This document shows positions 43,901-51,651 of a stretch of 64,000 nt of DNA, one piece after another. How positions within the stretch are numbered: position 1 is the stretch's first letter; every line of letters begins with the position of its first letter. A program made the position numbers and the translations under genes. Source of the stretch: Sphaerochaeta halotolerans (GTDB lineage Bacteria; Spirochaetota; Spirochaetia; Sphaerochaetales; Sphaerochaetaceae); the NCBI RefSeq assembly GCF_003429665.1, contig NZ_QUWK01000001.1, positions 1 through 64,000 of the forward strand. The letters are read 5' to 3'. The notes beneath the pieces are model-generated. The model was not told the origin of the DNA, did no database searches, and saw only the letters and a program-made list of their open reading frames with translations.

Positions 43901-44932
43901 ATGAAACAGTTAGGAATGAAAGGTATCAATACCTTAGGGCAAGCTCTGGACTCAGGAGGCGTTGCCTCCTTTCCCGCCCCAAGGGACGGGGTATCTCACC
44001 TTGCTTTCCCGGCACTCGCTCGGGAGAGAAACCATCATGCTGATTCCTTTCCTCTCGCTCCGTTGGGAATCAGAGCTCATGATCTTGGTACGTTCGATAC
44101 CATCAAAGACCTTGCCAGCGAGATTTCCCGCTATGGGGACGCCATCCCTATTCAACTCGCTCTTGGGAAAGTTCTCAAGAATGCTCCGGATGCAGAAAAC
44201 TACACTGAGCAGTTCATCATTTCCGTTCGCGATGCACTCAAGGAAAAAGGTGCATATGTAGGTGTTTTTGGAAGCTACATCAACCCAGTACATCCTGATG
44301 AGACAGCGAGAGATGCAGAGTTGCGTACATTTGAAAACCACCTCAAATATGCCAACCTCCTTGGATGCCCTTTGGTGGGAACCGAAACCGGCTCCTTCCA
44401 CAGCGATAATGCCTACCACCGTGACACAGCAAGTGCCAAGGTGCTCGATATCTTCTACCGAAGCGTAGAGCGGCTTCTAGAAGCTGCCGTAACATATGAT
44501 GCAATCGTCGGTATCGAAGCGGTAAGCAAACAACATACCATCAGCACCATCTCACGAATGGCAACCTTGTTGGAGAAGTTTGACAGCCCTCACCTCAGGG
44601 TCATATATGACCCAGTGAACCTTGTCCCGTGGACCGGTATAAGCGAGGCAGATGGAAGCGTTATGGGAATACCCTCATCTGCCGCCCAGAAGGACTTCTT
44701 CTGCTCAGCCCTCGATGCTTTTGGAGATAAGATTGCAGCAATCCACGTCAAGGACTACAAACTCAACGAACAAGGGTTCAAGGTCGGGGATCTGACAGTA
44801 GGAGAAGGAGTTCTTGACTGGAAATTCCTGTTTGGGGAATTGCGAAGACGGAATATTGAAGTCCCTACCCTGCTTGAAGATCTTACGGTCTCTACCTTGA
44901 AGGAGACACTCGCGTTACTTTCTACATACTGA
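43901..44932 (+). CDS. Sugar phosphate isomerase/epimerase with repeat-encoded insertion
   Basis: TIM-barrel protein of the xylose isomerase-like/AP endonuclease 2 family, 343 residues as read. The normal part resumes at IRAHDLGTFDTIKDLASEI and carries GVFGSYINP, GTETGSFHS, VGIEAVSKQ, VIYDPVNLV and AAIHVKDYKL, the metal-binding strands of the barrel. Codons 1-5 (MKQLG) are separated from IRAHDLG by 51 codons of repeat copy 3. Removing the repeat gives the expected MKQLGIRAHDLG start. The insertion falls in the first beta-strand, so activity is uncertain. It is likely involved in pectin-sugar metabolism next to GH28. Confidence 0.85.
   Translation: MKQLGMKGINTLGQALDSGGVASFPAPRDGVSHLAFPALARERNHHADSFPLAPLGIRAHDLGTFDTIKDLASEISRYGDAIPIQLALGKVLKNAPDAENYTEQFIISVRDALKEKGAYVGVFGSYINPVHPDETARDAELRTFENHLKYANLLGCPLVGTETGSFHSDNAYHRDTASAKVLDIFYRSVERLLEAAVTYDAIVGIEAVSKQHTISTISRMATLLEKFDSPHLRVIYDPVNLVPWTGISEADGSVMGIPSSAAQKDFFCSALDAFGDKIAAIHVKDYKLNEQGFKVGDLTVGEGVLDWKFLFGELRRRNIEVPTLLEDLTVSTLKETLALLSTY
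43916..44068 (+). repeat. Dispersed structured repeat, copy 3, inserted in frame
   Basis: 153 inserted bases (51 codons) nearly identical to copy 1, entered in the same reading frame (MKGINTLGQALDSGGVAS...). GGAAT occurs at both junctions (43913-43917 and 44066-44070) and may be a target duplication, or the shared edge of the element and target. Copy 3 has one G fewer at its right end than copies 1 and 2, which restores the downstream frame. No stop codon interrupts the fusion. Confidence 0.9.
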
Positions 44933-44936
44933 ACCA

Positions 44937-44977
44937 CGCCAGAAGAGCCCACAAGGGCTTTTCATGGCGAGTTTTTG
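44937..44977 (+). terminator. Terminator after the epimerase gene
   Basis: Long stem CGCCA-GAAGAGCCC paired with GGGCTTTTC-A-TGGCG, loop ACAA, followed by GTTTTTG. It may serve both the epimerase gene and the convergent thymidine kinase gene. Confidence 0.85.
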
Positions 44978-44992
44978 TATCTTTCCGTTCTC

Positions 44993-46135
44993 CTACAACA
45001 AGAGTGGTTGCTCGAAAGAAACTGGCCTCTTGTTGTCTGAAAGTACCTTGGAAAGGTAATTGGTATCCAAGTCAAGCTCTGAAACCAAGCGGAGTAAGAC
45101 TTCTTCCGGCACAAGATTCTGCTCACAAAAGAGAAACACCAGTGCCTTCTCTGCAATGTTTTGCGGGAGAAGGGCATTGAAGAATATCTCTTCATCGGTC
45201 TTCCCACGGTATCGCTCACAGAAGTTCTCATAGAGCATTGACTGCTCAATATTGCCCTTCAATGCAGCAAGTTCATTTCTCAATGGTCTTTCATTCCCAC
45301 GGGAAGCAAGCTCCCCTAGTGGTTTGAGGTGGAAGAAGGTGTATTCTTTCCCGGGAAGATAATGGTGTGTATCACAACGAGCAGCATAGTTCGGTTCCAA
45401 GGTGCTATCCTTATGGGAATCCCCTCCAACAATAATGAGGGGATCGAAATAGAGGGCAGGGCACTCCTTTCCTTCCACCTGGTAATACCGGTATGTATAG
45501 AATGCATCATTGATACAGTCTGGATGCTCACAATATGCAGTCAGAGGGATTACATCGGTCGCAATATCAAGCATCAATCGGGCTGTAGAATTGAACAAAT
45601 CCCGGCGGAAATTCAGAATCAAGGTAGGAAAAATGAACATCACACCACGTTCATAACTATGATTACGTACCACGTAGGCAAGCCGCTCATCAAAGAATGA
45701 CGCTTCATCAATAATGAAGGTCCCTACAGTAGGGTTGTCATTGAGCACCTGTTCCAAACCGAATGAGTCCTTGATCTTGGCAATATTCTCTCCACAGCTT
45801 ATATACCCACTGCGATAGCAGAGGGCGTCCTCAGGATAGTCGGTAAATCGTGCACCATCGATTTCGGAACGGATGAAAAAGACCTTCCTACGGTCAACCT
45901 GCCCACTGCTGGTCAGAATCCTTACCTTTTCTCCCTTCTTCTGCGCAATGGCAGCATCCCGCCATACCCGTGCTGCAAACTCAGTCTTGCCCGAGCCCAT
46001 GGGCCCTATCAAAAGAACCCTTCGCCCAGGCGAGGTAAAGTCGAAATGTGAGAATGTTTCATGGACATCAAGCGTAGGAAACCCCAGACTCTTGAGGAAA
46101 TCGGCACTCTCTATCTTCTGTTCAATTTGCGCCAT
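44993..46135 (-). CDS. Thymidine kinase-like protein with N- and C-terminal extensions
   Basis: 380 residues, about twice the usual type II thymidine kinase. The core has the P-loop GPMGSGKT at 44-51, the Walker B/catalytic segment [10 protein letters not shown], and a zinc-site-like lid region with Cys at AYCEHPDC and CDTHH plus PLIIVGGD, matching the CxxC...CxxH layout of Tdk. About 40 residues precede the core and about 110 helical residues follow it; the latter match nothing I recognise. It overlaps deoC by 14 bases, so deoxynucleoside salvage is the probable context. Confidence 0.8.
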   Translation of the reverse strand: MAQIEQKIESADFLKSLGFPTLDVHETFSHFDFTSPGRRVLLIGPMGSGKTEFAARVWRDAAIAQKKGEKVRILTSSGQVDRRKVFFIRSEIDGARFTDYPEDALCYRSGYISCGENIAKIKDSFGLEQVLNDNPTVGTFIIDEASFFDERLAYVVRNHSYERGVMFIFPTLILNFRRDLFNSTARLMLDIATDVIPLTAYCEHPDCINDAFYTYRYYQVEGKECPALYFDPLIIVGGDSHKDSTLEPNYAARCDTHHYLPGKEYTFFHLKPLGELASRGNERPLRNELAALKGNIEQSMLYENFCERYRGKTDEEIFFNALLPQNIAEKALVFLFCEQNLVPEEVLLRLVSELDLDTNYLSKVLSDNKRPVSFEQPLLL

Positions 46136-46793
46136 GCGACCCCTCTACAATTGCAATACCGCTCGAGGCTCCGATCCTTGTAGCCCCTGCTTCAATCATT
46201 GCAATGGCATCCTCGTAGGTACGCACCCCTCCGGAGGCCTTCACACCTAACTGTGGACCAACTGTCTTACGCATCAGTGCTATATGCTTGGCAGTAGCGC
46301 CCCCAGTGGAAAACCCTGTAGAAGTTTTTACAAAATCTGCACCACTGGCTTTTGCCAATCTACAAGCACGCACAATCTCTTCTTCATTTAAAAGGCAGGT
46401 CTCTATGATTACTTTCAGCAGGGCGTTCCCACATGCCTTTTTCACTGCAGTGATGTCATCTTGCACCAAATCATCATCATGATTCTTCAAGAATCCAATG
46501 TTGATGACCATATCAACTTCTTCGGCCCCAGCTCTCACTGCTGTCTTGGCTTCAAATGCTTTGCTCTCTGTAGCCATCGCACCGAGAGGGAACCCTACTA
46601 CGGTACAAACCTTTACATCACTTTTTCCCAACAATTTTGCACACAGGGGAACCCAACAGCTGTTCACGCATACTGAAGCAAAATGGTATTGGTCTGCTTC
46701 CTTACAAAGTTTTTCTATCATAGGACGAGTCGCAGTTGCTGCGAGCACCGTGTGGTCGATGTATTTAGCAACATCTTCTTGTTTCATTGGCAT
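46122..46793 (-). CDS. deoC: Deoxyribose-phosphate aldolase
   Basis: Cleaves 2-deoxyribose 5-phosphate to acetaldehyde and glyceraldehyde 3-phosphate. At 223 residues it has the short bacterial DeoC length. [15 protein letters not shown] is at the N-terminus, [11 protein letters not shown] in the middle, KVIIETCLL contains the proton-relay Lys region, and [17 protein letters not shown] contains the Schiff-base Lys. [14 protein letters not shown] follows. GGGAGGA precedes the ATG. It completes degradation of deoxynucleosides together with the kinase-like neighbour and PNP elsewhere in the window. Confidence 0.95.
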   Translation of the reverse strand: MPMKQEDVAKYIDHTVLAATATRPMIEKLCKEADQYHFASVCVNSCWVPLCAKLLGKSDVKVCTVVGFPLGAMATESKAFEAKTAVRAGAEEVDMVINIGFLKNHDDDLVQDDITAVKKACGNALLKVIIETCLLNEEEIVRACRLAKASGADFVKTSTGFSTGGATAKHIALMRKTVGPQLGVKASGGVRTYEDAIAMIEAGATRIGASSGIAIVEGSHGAN

Positions 46794-46902
46794 CCTCCCT
46801 AGTTTTAGGTACTACAGCTAGCTTACTCCAAAAATTACCTATGAGCAACGAGAATAGCGTCCCAAGCTTGACGAAGGAGCCTGCTCCCTATACCCTAGCA
46901 TC

Positions 46903-47847
46903 ATGATTCTTCAAACCATCGAACAATACTATACTTGGGCCTTGATCGCTATCCTTTTACTGAATCTTGCCCAACGAAAAATTCCGGGAACCTATAAAAA
47001 ACGGTTTGCCACCATTTACCTAGCATCCTTCTTGCTTCTTTTTGAAGTAGGAGTGGTTACCATACTCGCCAGGGATCTTAACCACAACCTAGCTTGGTTG
47101 GTCGTTGTACTCTGCGCTGGACTTCTGTTCCTGCTAAGAGAGCGAGCCCTTCCGTTCCGTTTTCACTGTGTTGAGTGTAACAAACGACTCGATTTCAACC
47201 ACGTCATTGGCCATGACGACAATCTTTGTCAGGAGTGTTACGATAAAGCTCATCCCGATGAAGCCAAGGCAGAAGAAGAAAAAAAGAAAGAGCTTGTAAA
47301 ACCAGAGGAAGCACAAGAAGATGACCGCTATCGTGATGCAGAGACGGTAGCAGATATCGATTGGGACCTATGGGAACCAAAGGAAATCTGTGTCATCACC
47401 TATCTATTCAATGATGATCAAGTGCTGCTCATCGACAAGAAGACCGGCTTGGGTTCCGGACTGGTGAATGCTCCGGGTGGACATATTGAAGAGACTGAAA
47501 CAGCTCTTGAAGCAGCCAAGCGTGAATTTACCGAGGAAACAGGTCTCGAGGTTGATGACCTGCAACAGGTTGGGAAGCTTAACTTCCAGTTCCGTGACGG
47601 CCTCTCTGAACGTGGATATGTCTACTTTGCCCACTCCTTTAAAGGTGAGCTTCAAGAAACCGATGAAGCTCGCCCATTCTGGTGCCCTGTCTCCGAAATT
47701 CCCTATGACAAGATGTGGGAAGACGATATCCACTGGCTTCCGCTTGCCATGGAAGGAAAGCGCTTTGAAGGCTCTTTCATCTTCGATGGCCAAACGATGG
47801 TAGACAAGCTGGTTACCACCGAAGAGGACGATGAAGAGGAGCTCTGA
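46903..47847 (+). CDS. Membrane-anchored Nudix hydrolase
   Basis: 314 residues. Three N-terminal hydrophobic segments (about 10-25, 38-55, 63-80) anchor it in the membrane. A zinc-ribbon-like CVEC...CQEC pair (about 89-110) and a Glu/Lys-rich linker follow. The Nudix domain (about 155-300) has the box GGHIEETETALEAAKREFTEETG intact. It probably acts on nucleoside diphosphate derivatives at the inner membrane face. No ribosome site precedes the ATG; a TATACC -10-like hexamer ends eight bases upstream. The 3' end overlaps the aldo/keto reductase gene by 17 bases. Confidence 0.83.
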   Translation: MILQTIEQYYTWALIAILLLNLAQRKIPGTYKKRFATIYLASFLLLFEVGVVTILARDLNHNLAWLVVVLCAGLLFLLRERALPFRFHCVECNKRLDFNHVIGHDDNLCQECYDKAHPDEAKAEEEKKKELVKPEEAQEDDRYRDAETVADIDWDLWEPKEICVITYLFNDDQVLLIDKKTGLGSGLVNAPGGHIEETETALEAAKREFTEETGLEVDDLQQVGKLNFQFRDGLSERGYVYFAHSFKGELQETDEARPFWCPVSEIPYDKMWEDDIHWLPLAMEGKRFEGSFIFDGQTMVDKLVTTEEDDEEEL

Positions 47848-48736
47848 CTTAGCTTTAGGAAGCTGGCAGTTCGGTCCCAGCCATGGGTTTTGGACCGGAG
47901 GTACCATACAGGCTTCCCGTCTCACCATCCGCGCTGCATACAAGGCAGGTATCAGACATTTTGATACCGCCCCAGCGTATGGGAATGGCCTTGCTGAGCA
48001 ATTGCTCGGTTCAGTTCTTTTCCAAAAAACAGTCATTATTGACACAAAATTCATGCCCAAGCATCCTAGCTTGGTGGCACAAGATGTTCAGAAGAGCCTC
48101 GATCGTTTAAAGAGAACTTCCATCAACACCCTCTATCTGCATTGGCCAAGCTCCTCAGTGGACCTAAGGCCAATCGTACAATCTGCAGCACGTCTTATCG
48201 AACAAGAAAAAGTCCACCATCTTGGTCTTTCCAATACCCCGCTCTCCTTGGTACAGACGTTGCAAGACCTACCCATCACATTCCTTCAGGTACCCTGTTC
48301 TCTGCTATGGACAAGGGGTCTTGAGGAATACAAGCAGTATGCAAAGAAGCAGGGCATATCCTTAGTGGGGTACAGCCCCCTTGGTCTTGGCTTGCTCAGT
48401 GGTAAGTATCCAGAGAAACCGAACGATAGGAGAGGGGACCTCTATGTGTACCAAGGCACAGCCTATCCCATTTATCGGGAACTGTTGGAACTTCTCTCCT
48501 TTCTTGCAAGAAAAAAATCAATCAGCATGGCCCAGCTTGCCTTGGTTTGGGCACGGAGCCAGGATTTTGAAACCGTCCTCATGGGAGCACATTCTCCAGA
48601 ACAACTGTCCCCACTCCTGGAAACTGATACATTCAGCCTTGACGAAGGAGAGAAAAGGTTGTTGGATGAAGTGGCCGGGCGATTATGCGCATGCGCTCCC
48701 CCTTCATGGGACAACCTTTTCGGACATAGGTGGTAG
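47831..48736 (+). CDS. Aldo/keto reductase
   Basis: NADPH-dependent carbonyl reductase of 301 residues with a TIM-barrel fold. The catalytic tetrad is visible: Asp and Tyr in FDTAPAYGNG (about 45-56), Lys in IIDTKFMP and His in LYLHWPSS. The cofactor region includes VGYSPLGLGLLSGKY. It is short at the N-terminus compared with typical members but begins at the first barrel strand (LALGSWQFG). Its start lies inside the end of the Nudix gene, so translation is coupled. The substrate is unknown. Confidence 0.88.
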   Translation: MKRSSDLALGSWQFGPSHGFWTGGTIQASRLTIRAAYKAGIRHFDTAPAYGNGLAEQLLGSVLFQKTVIIDTKFMPKHPSLVAQDVQKSLDRLKRTSINTLYLHWPSSSVDLRPIVQSAARLIEQEKVHHLGLSNTPLSLVQTLQDLPITFLQVPCSLLWTRGLEEYKQYAKKQGISLVGYSPLGLGLLSGKYPEKPNDRRGDLYVYQGTAYPIYRELLELLSFLARKKSISMAQLALVWARSQDFETVLMGAHSPEQLSPLLETDTFSLDEGEKRLLDEVAGRLCACAPPSWDNLFGHRW

Positions 48737-48737
48737 G

Positions 48738-49337
48738 ATGAGGATACTGAAAGAACGGGCACAGTGCGAAATTGAGGTAAAAAAGTCCCGATTCATTGCT
48801 ATTGCCCAACCTGTCCAAGCACTCTCCCAGATCAAGGATTTTGTTACGGAAACGAGAGCCAACCACCCAGGGGCCAACCATGTGGTTCATGCTGCAGTCA
48901 TTGGACCAAAGGGAGATCTCTATAGCTATAGTGATGACCATGAACCAAAGAATACTGCCGGCAGACCTGCCCTTGAAGTACTGAAAGGGAGCGCTGTAAC
49001 CAATATTTTGATTCTCATCGTCCGCTACTTCGGTGGAACATTGTTGGGAACAGGAGGACTGGTAAAAGCCTATGGGGACAGTGCAAAGGAACTACTCTCC
49101 ATCATCAAAACTGAGGAGTTGATTGAAAAGATGAGGTTCTCCTTTACAATACCCTACAACCTCTATGAGCTAGTTAAAATTGATCTTAATTTACTTGAAG
49201 CAGATATCGAACATGAAGAATTTACCACAGATGTAACCATCTCAGGGACACTGCCAAAAACCAATGCAGAACATATATTTTCCCGAATTAGAGAACGCTC
49301 CGGAGGACAGTGTTCCGTCTCTTTTACCGATTTGTAA
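48738..49337 (+). CDS. YigZ/IMPACT-family protein
   Basis: 199-residue two-domain protein. The N-terminal UPF0029/Impact domain (about 1-120) has KSRFIAIAQPV, the FSYSDDHEPKNTAGRP-like stretch and VRYFGGTLLGTGGLVKAYGDSA. The C-terminal half is the DUF1949 ferredoxin-like domain. ATG 48738 follows the aldo/keto reductase stop by one base, and GGTAGG lies just upstream. The cellular role of YigZ is not settled; the eukaryotic homologue modulates Gcn2. It overlaps the convergent peptidase gene by 14 bases. Confidence 0.9.
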   Translation: MRILKERAQCEIEVKKSRFIAIAQPVQALSQIKDFVTETRANHPGANHVVHAAVIGPKGDLYSYSDDHEPKNTAGRPALEVLKGSAVTNILILIVRYFGGTLLGTGGLVKAYGDSAKELLSIIKTEELIEKMRFSFTIPYNLYELVKIDLNLLEADIEHEEFTTDVTISGTLPKTNAEHIFSRIRERSGGQCSVSFTDL

Positions 49338-50715
49338 GTTTTGAGAATACCAAGGAAGCTTCATTTGGTACGCCCTTCTCTTGTTCCTCCATCTCTTCCC
49401 ACAATCGGTTACCATCTATCATATCGGTAAGTTTGATGGCTATGGAGAGAGCTCTTTCCAATGCGCCCGGCTCAACCGCTTCCACGGTATCATTACGTGT
49501 GTGCTGCACCGATGGTTTGCTCCGGTCATCCCATGCAACTGCGGTCAAGGTGGTAGCTGAAATACCACATCTGCTTGCCTCCGCTGCATCCGTCCCTCCC
49601 CAAAGCCGTGGGATTGATTCACTCCTGGATTCATACCCCATTGCATGGGCAATTTCTGTACAACGCCTTGCCAAGGAGGCATCAAGCGGCTGGGTACCAT
49701 TCACATCCTTCTCCAAAAAGGTAATCTTATCACCGTAGTAGACAGAGTCAAAGTTCAATACCACCGGATCGATGAAGGCAGAAGCCATGGTTGAGAACCA
49801 GTGTCTAGAGCCTTGTAGTGCTGCTTCTTCTCCATCAAAGGAGCAGAATACCAACCGGGTATGGGAAAGAGGCTTCCCACAATCCTTTCTCCAATGAAAG
49901 TACCTGGCAAGCTGTACGGTCATTCCCACTGAAACCAGATTATCACCAGATCCGGGAGAGCCCTCCTTCTCATACATCGAACGAAGAGGAAGCAACAGAG
50001 GGGTGGCACCCAAAAGGAATAGAAGAAGTATGAGATTTGCAAGGGATGGAACATTCGGTAAAAATAATACGCGTGCAAGCAACTCAGAAAACACTTGTAC
50101 CAATGCGAGAAAGCCGGAAACAATGAACAATCCAACCGGCAGGAGTACATTTCTTGCATAGGATACCCACTCAAGTTGGTTGTATCGGTATAAAGGAGCA
50201 CTGTCATGATGTGCGCTGAAAATAAGCGTGTGGAGCACCTCTTCTTTTGGCTCCAAGACTCCATGGACATTTACTCCCTCTGCATTACAACGGTTTTTTC
50301 GGGGAAATGGTCGGTAGAGATAGAGCTCTCTCATGGTGTACCAGCCAAACCCAAGAAAGAGCAGGAGGGAAAGCCAAGGCAATCCAACCAACATAAGTAC
50401 CACGAGCAGAGGATAGAGAACAATTACAATGGTAAAGGGTTGGCTATGCGCCTTTGTATCGAGGGGAAACCTTGTACTAGCTGTTTCGTCGCAGAAGGGT
50501 TTATACGCTTCCTCAACTGCTTCAGCAGCACTATGGGCAGCATCACTACCTGCTACTCTTGGACCATATAGATCAATAAGTGACCTAGCAAACTCCAAGG
50601 CAAGAGAAGAGAGCTTGCCGGCTTTCAGTGTCTCAAGCTTTTGCCTGGGTATCTCTTTCTGGTCTTCTACCAGCGTTGGCGTCTTTTTACGTTTTCTCGG
50701 GTGAGGGAACTTCAT
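49324..50715 (-). CDS. M28-family zinc aminopeptidase with membrane segments
   Basis: 463 residues from the preferred ATG at 50715; a frame reaching 50772 is possible. The M28 metal ligands are all visible: SAHHDSAP (His/Asp), GSGDNLVSVG (bridging Asp), FDGEEAALQGS (Glu-Glu), NFDSVYYG (Asp) and QHTRNDT (His). Between the first and second motif and before the first there are hydrophobic blocks (about 97-125 and 195-265), giving an integral membrane peptidase. The N-terminus is very basic. The substrate is unknown. Confidence 0.85.
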   Translation of the reverse strand: MKFPHPRKRKKTPTLVEDQKEIPRQKLETLKAGKLSSLALEFARSLIDLYGPRVAGSDAAHSAAEAVEEAYKPFCDETASTRFPLDTKAHSQPFTIVIVLYPLLVVLMLVGLPWLSLLLFLGFGWYTMRELYLYRPFPRKNRCNAEGVNVHGVLEPKEEVLHTLIFSAHHDSAPLYRYNQLEWVSYARNVLLPVGLFIVSGFLALVQVFSELLARVLFLPNVPSLANLILLLFLLGATPLLLPLRSMYEKEGSPGSGDNLVSVGMTVQLARYFHWRKDCGKPLSHTRLVFCSFDGEEAALQGSRHWFSTMASAFIDPVVLNFDSVYYGDKITFLEKDVNGTQPLDASLARRCTEIAHAMGYESRSESIPRLWGGTDAAEASRCGISATTLTAVAWDDRSKPSVQHTRNDTVEAVEPGALERALSIAIKLTDMIDGNRLWEEMEEQEKGVPNEASLVFSKLTNR

Positions 50716-50808
50716 GGTTGTTCCATCATGACGAGCACAAGCATACCTGTCAAGAAAGTGAATAGCGTGCATTTCCTGTAGGGGTATTTTTTTCTCCCAT
50801 CAGAGTTC

Positions 50809-50837
50809 TTGACAAAGATTGAGGCACTCACTATAGT
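50809..50837 (+). promoter_or_regulatory. Promoter of the tRNA cluster
   Basis: TTGACA (50809-50814), a 17-base spacer and TATAGT (50832-50837), 49 bases upstream of the first tRNA. This is close to consensus, as expected for a stable RNA operon. Confidence 0.8.
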
Positions 50838-50885
50838 GATAACCCGATTGATATTCTTGTCAGTAGCAGGATATCATGTCTGTTT

Positions 50886-50970
50886 GGAGAGATGTCCGAG
50901 CGGTCGAAGGAGGCGGTCTTGAAAACCGTTGAGGCGAGAGTCTCCGAGGGTTCGAATCCCCCTCTCTCCG
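50886..50970 (+). tRNA. tRNA-Ser (UGA)
   Basis: Class II tRNA with a long variable arm. Acceptor GGAGAGA pairs with TCTCTCC, the anticodon loop CTTGAAA carries TGA, and the T arm GGTTCGAATCC is intact with discriminator G. First gene of a five-tRNA cluster. Confidence 0.96.
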
Positions 50971-51007
50971 TTCATTCATCTATCTGGATGAATTTGTTTT
51001 TCCCTAT

Positions 51008-51094
51008 GGAGAGGTGCGAGAGCGGCCGAATCGGGCTCCCTGCTAAGGAGTTGACCTGGTAACGGGTCCGGGGGTTCGAATCCCCCCCTCTCCG
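51008..51094 (+). tRNA. tRNA-Ser (GCU)
   Basis: Class II tRNA with acceptor GGAGAGG/CCTCTCC, anticodon stem CTCCC...GGAG enclosing TGCTAA with anticodon GCT, a long variable arm and a T arm with GGTTCGAATCC. It reads AGC/AGU. Confidence 0.95.
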
Positions 51095-51115
51095 TTTTTG
51101 ATTTTTTTTAGTATT

Positions 51116-51189
51116 GAGATCATAGCTCAGCTGGATAGAGCATCAGTTTGCGGAACTGAGGGTCGGAGGTTCGAATCCTCTTGGTCTCA
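51116..51189 (+). tRNA. tRNA-Arg (GCG)
   Basis: Class I tRNA. Acceptor GAGATCA pairs with TGGTCTC, with one U-G pair. Anticodon stem TCAGT/ACTGA encloses loop TTGCGGA, so the anticodon is GCG. A20 and C35, both arginine identity bases, are present, with discriminator A. Bacteria usually carry ACG (inosine-modified) here. Confidence 0.9.
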
Positions 51190-51222
51190 TAATTCGTTTT
51201 GTATGAAACGGTCATAACACTG

Positions 51223-51310
51223 GGAGAGATGTCCGAGTGGTCGAAGGAGACGGACTCGAAATCCGTTGTACCGTCTGACGGTACCGAGGGTTCGAATCCC
51301 TCTCTCTCCG
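51223..51310 (+). tRNA. tRNA-Ser (CGA)
   Basis: Class II tRNA with acceptor GGAGAGA/TCTCTCC, anticodon loop CTCGAAA (CGA), a long variable arm with GTACCGTC...GACGGTAC pairing, and a standard T arm. It reads UCG. Confidence 0.96.
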
Positions 51311-51353
51311 ATAGCTTGGATATTTTTTAGGGTTACCGTTTATTTCGTTCCTT

Positions 51354-51438
51354 GGAGAGGTGTCCGAGTGGTCGAAGGTGCACGCTTGGAAGGCGTGTGT
51401 GCTGAAAGGCACCGGGGGTTCGAATCCCCCCCTCTCCG
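51354..51438 (+). tRNA. tRNA-Ser (GGA)
   Basis: Class II tRNA with acceptor GGAGAGG/CCTCTCC, anticodon stem CACGC/GCGTG enclosing TTGGAAG (GGA), a long variable arm and a T arm with GGTTCGAATCC. It reads UCC/UCU. Confidence 0.96.
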
Positions 51439-51445
51439 TTTAGTT

Positions 51446-51559
51446 CCCAGTCAACAGATTCTGTGCTATGTGCATTCGCCCAACCCCGTCAGGACCGGAA
51501 GGTAGCAGCGGTAAGTGAATAGCCCATGAGACACAGGCGATTTGTTGGCTGGGTTTTTT
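51446..51559 (+). ncRNA. ffs: SRP RNA (4.5S, small bacterial type)
   Basis: Contains the conserved SRP RNA apical core: GTCAGGACCGGAAGGTAGCAG includes the GGAA tetraloop and the Ffh-binding symmetric and asymmetric loops. The closing stem is formed by CCCAGTCAACA at the 5' end and TGTTGGCTGGG at the 3' end, followed by TTTTTT as terminator. About 110 bases, between the serine tRNAs and dnaX. This order is common near dnaX in bacteria. Confidence 0.93.
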
Positions 51560-51614
51560 AATGCAATCAACCCCTTTCCCCACACCGGCACTTCTGTTCC
51601 TAGATAGCAAAGTA

Positions 51615-51623
51615 TGGTATACT
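51615..51623 (+). promoter_or_regulatory. Extended -10 promoter element before dnaX
   Basis: TGGTATACT, an extended -10 (TGn plus TATACT), about 29 bases before the dnaX ATG. There is no clear -35, as is usual for extended -10 promoters. Confidence 0.5.
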
Positions 51624-51651
51624 CGCAGGGTACGTTCACAGAGGAGCTCTC

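Noticed and set aside
43901-43920. KdgR box at the epimerase start (TGAAACAGTTAGG)
   Set aside because: Only the left half-site matches; the right half does not form the palindrome.
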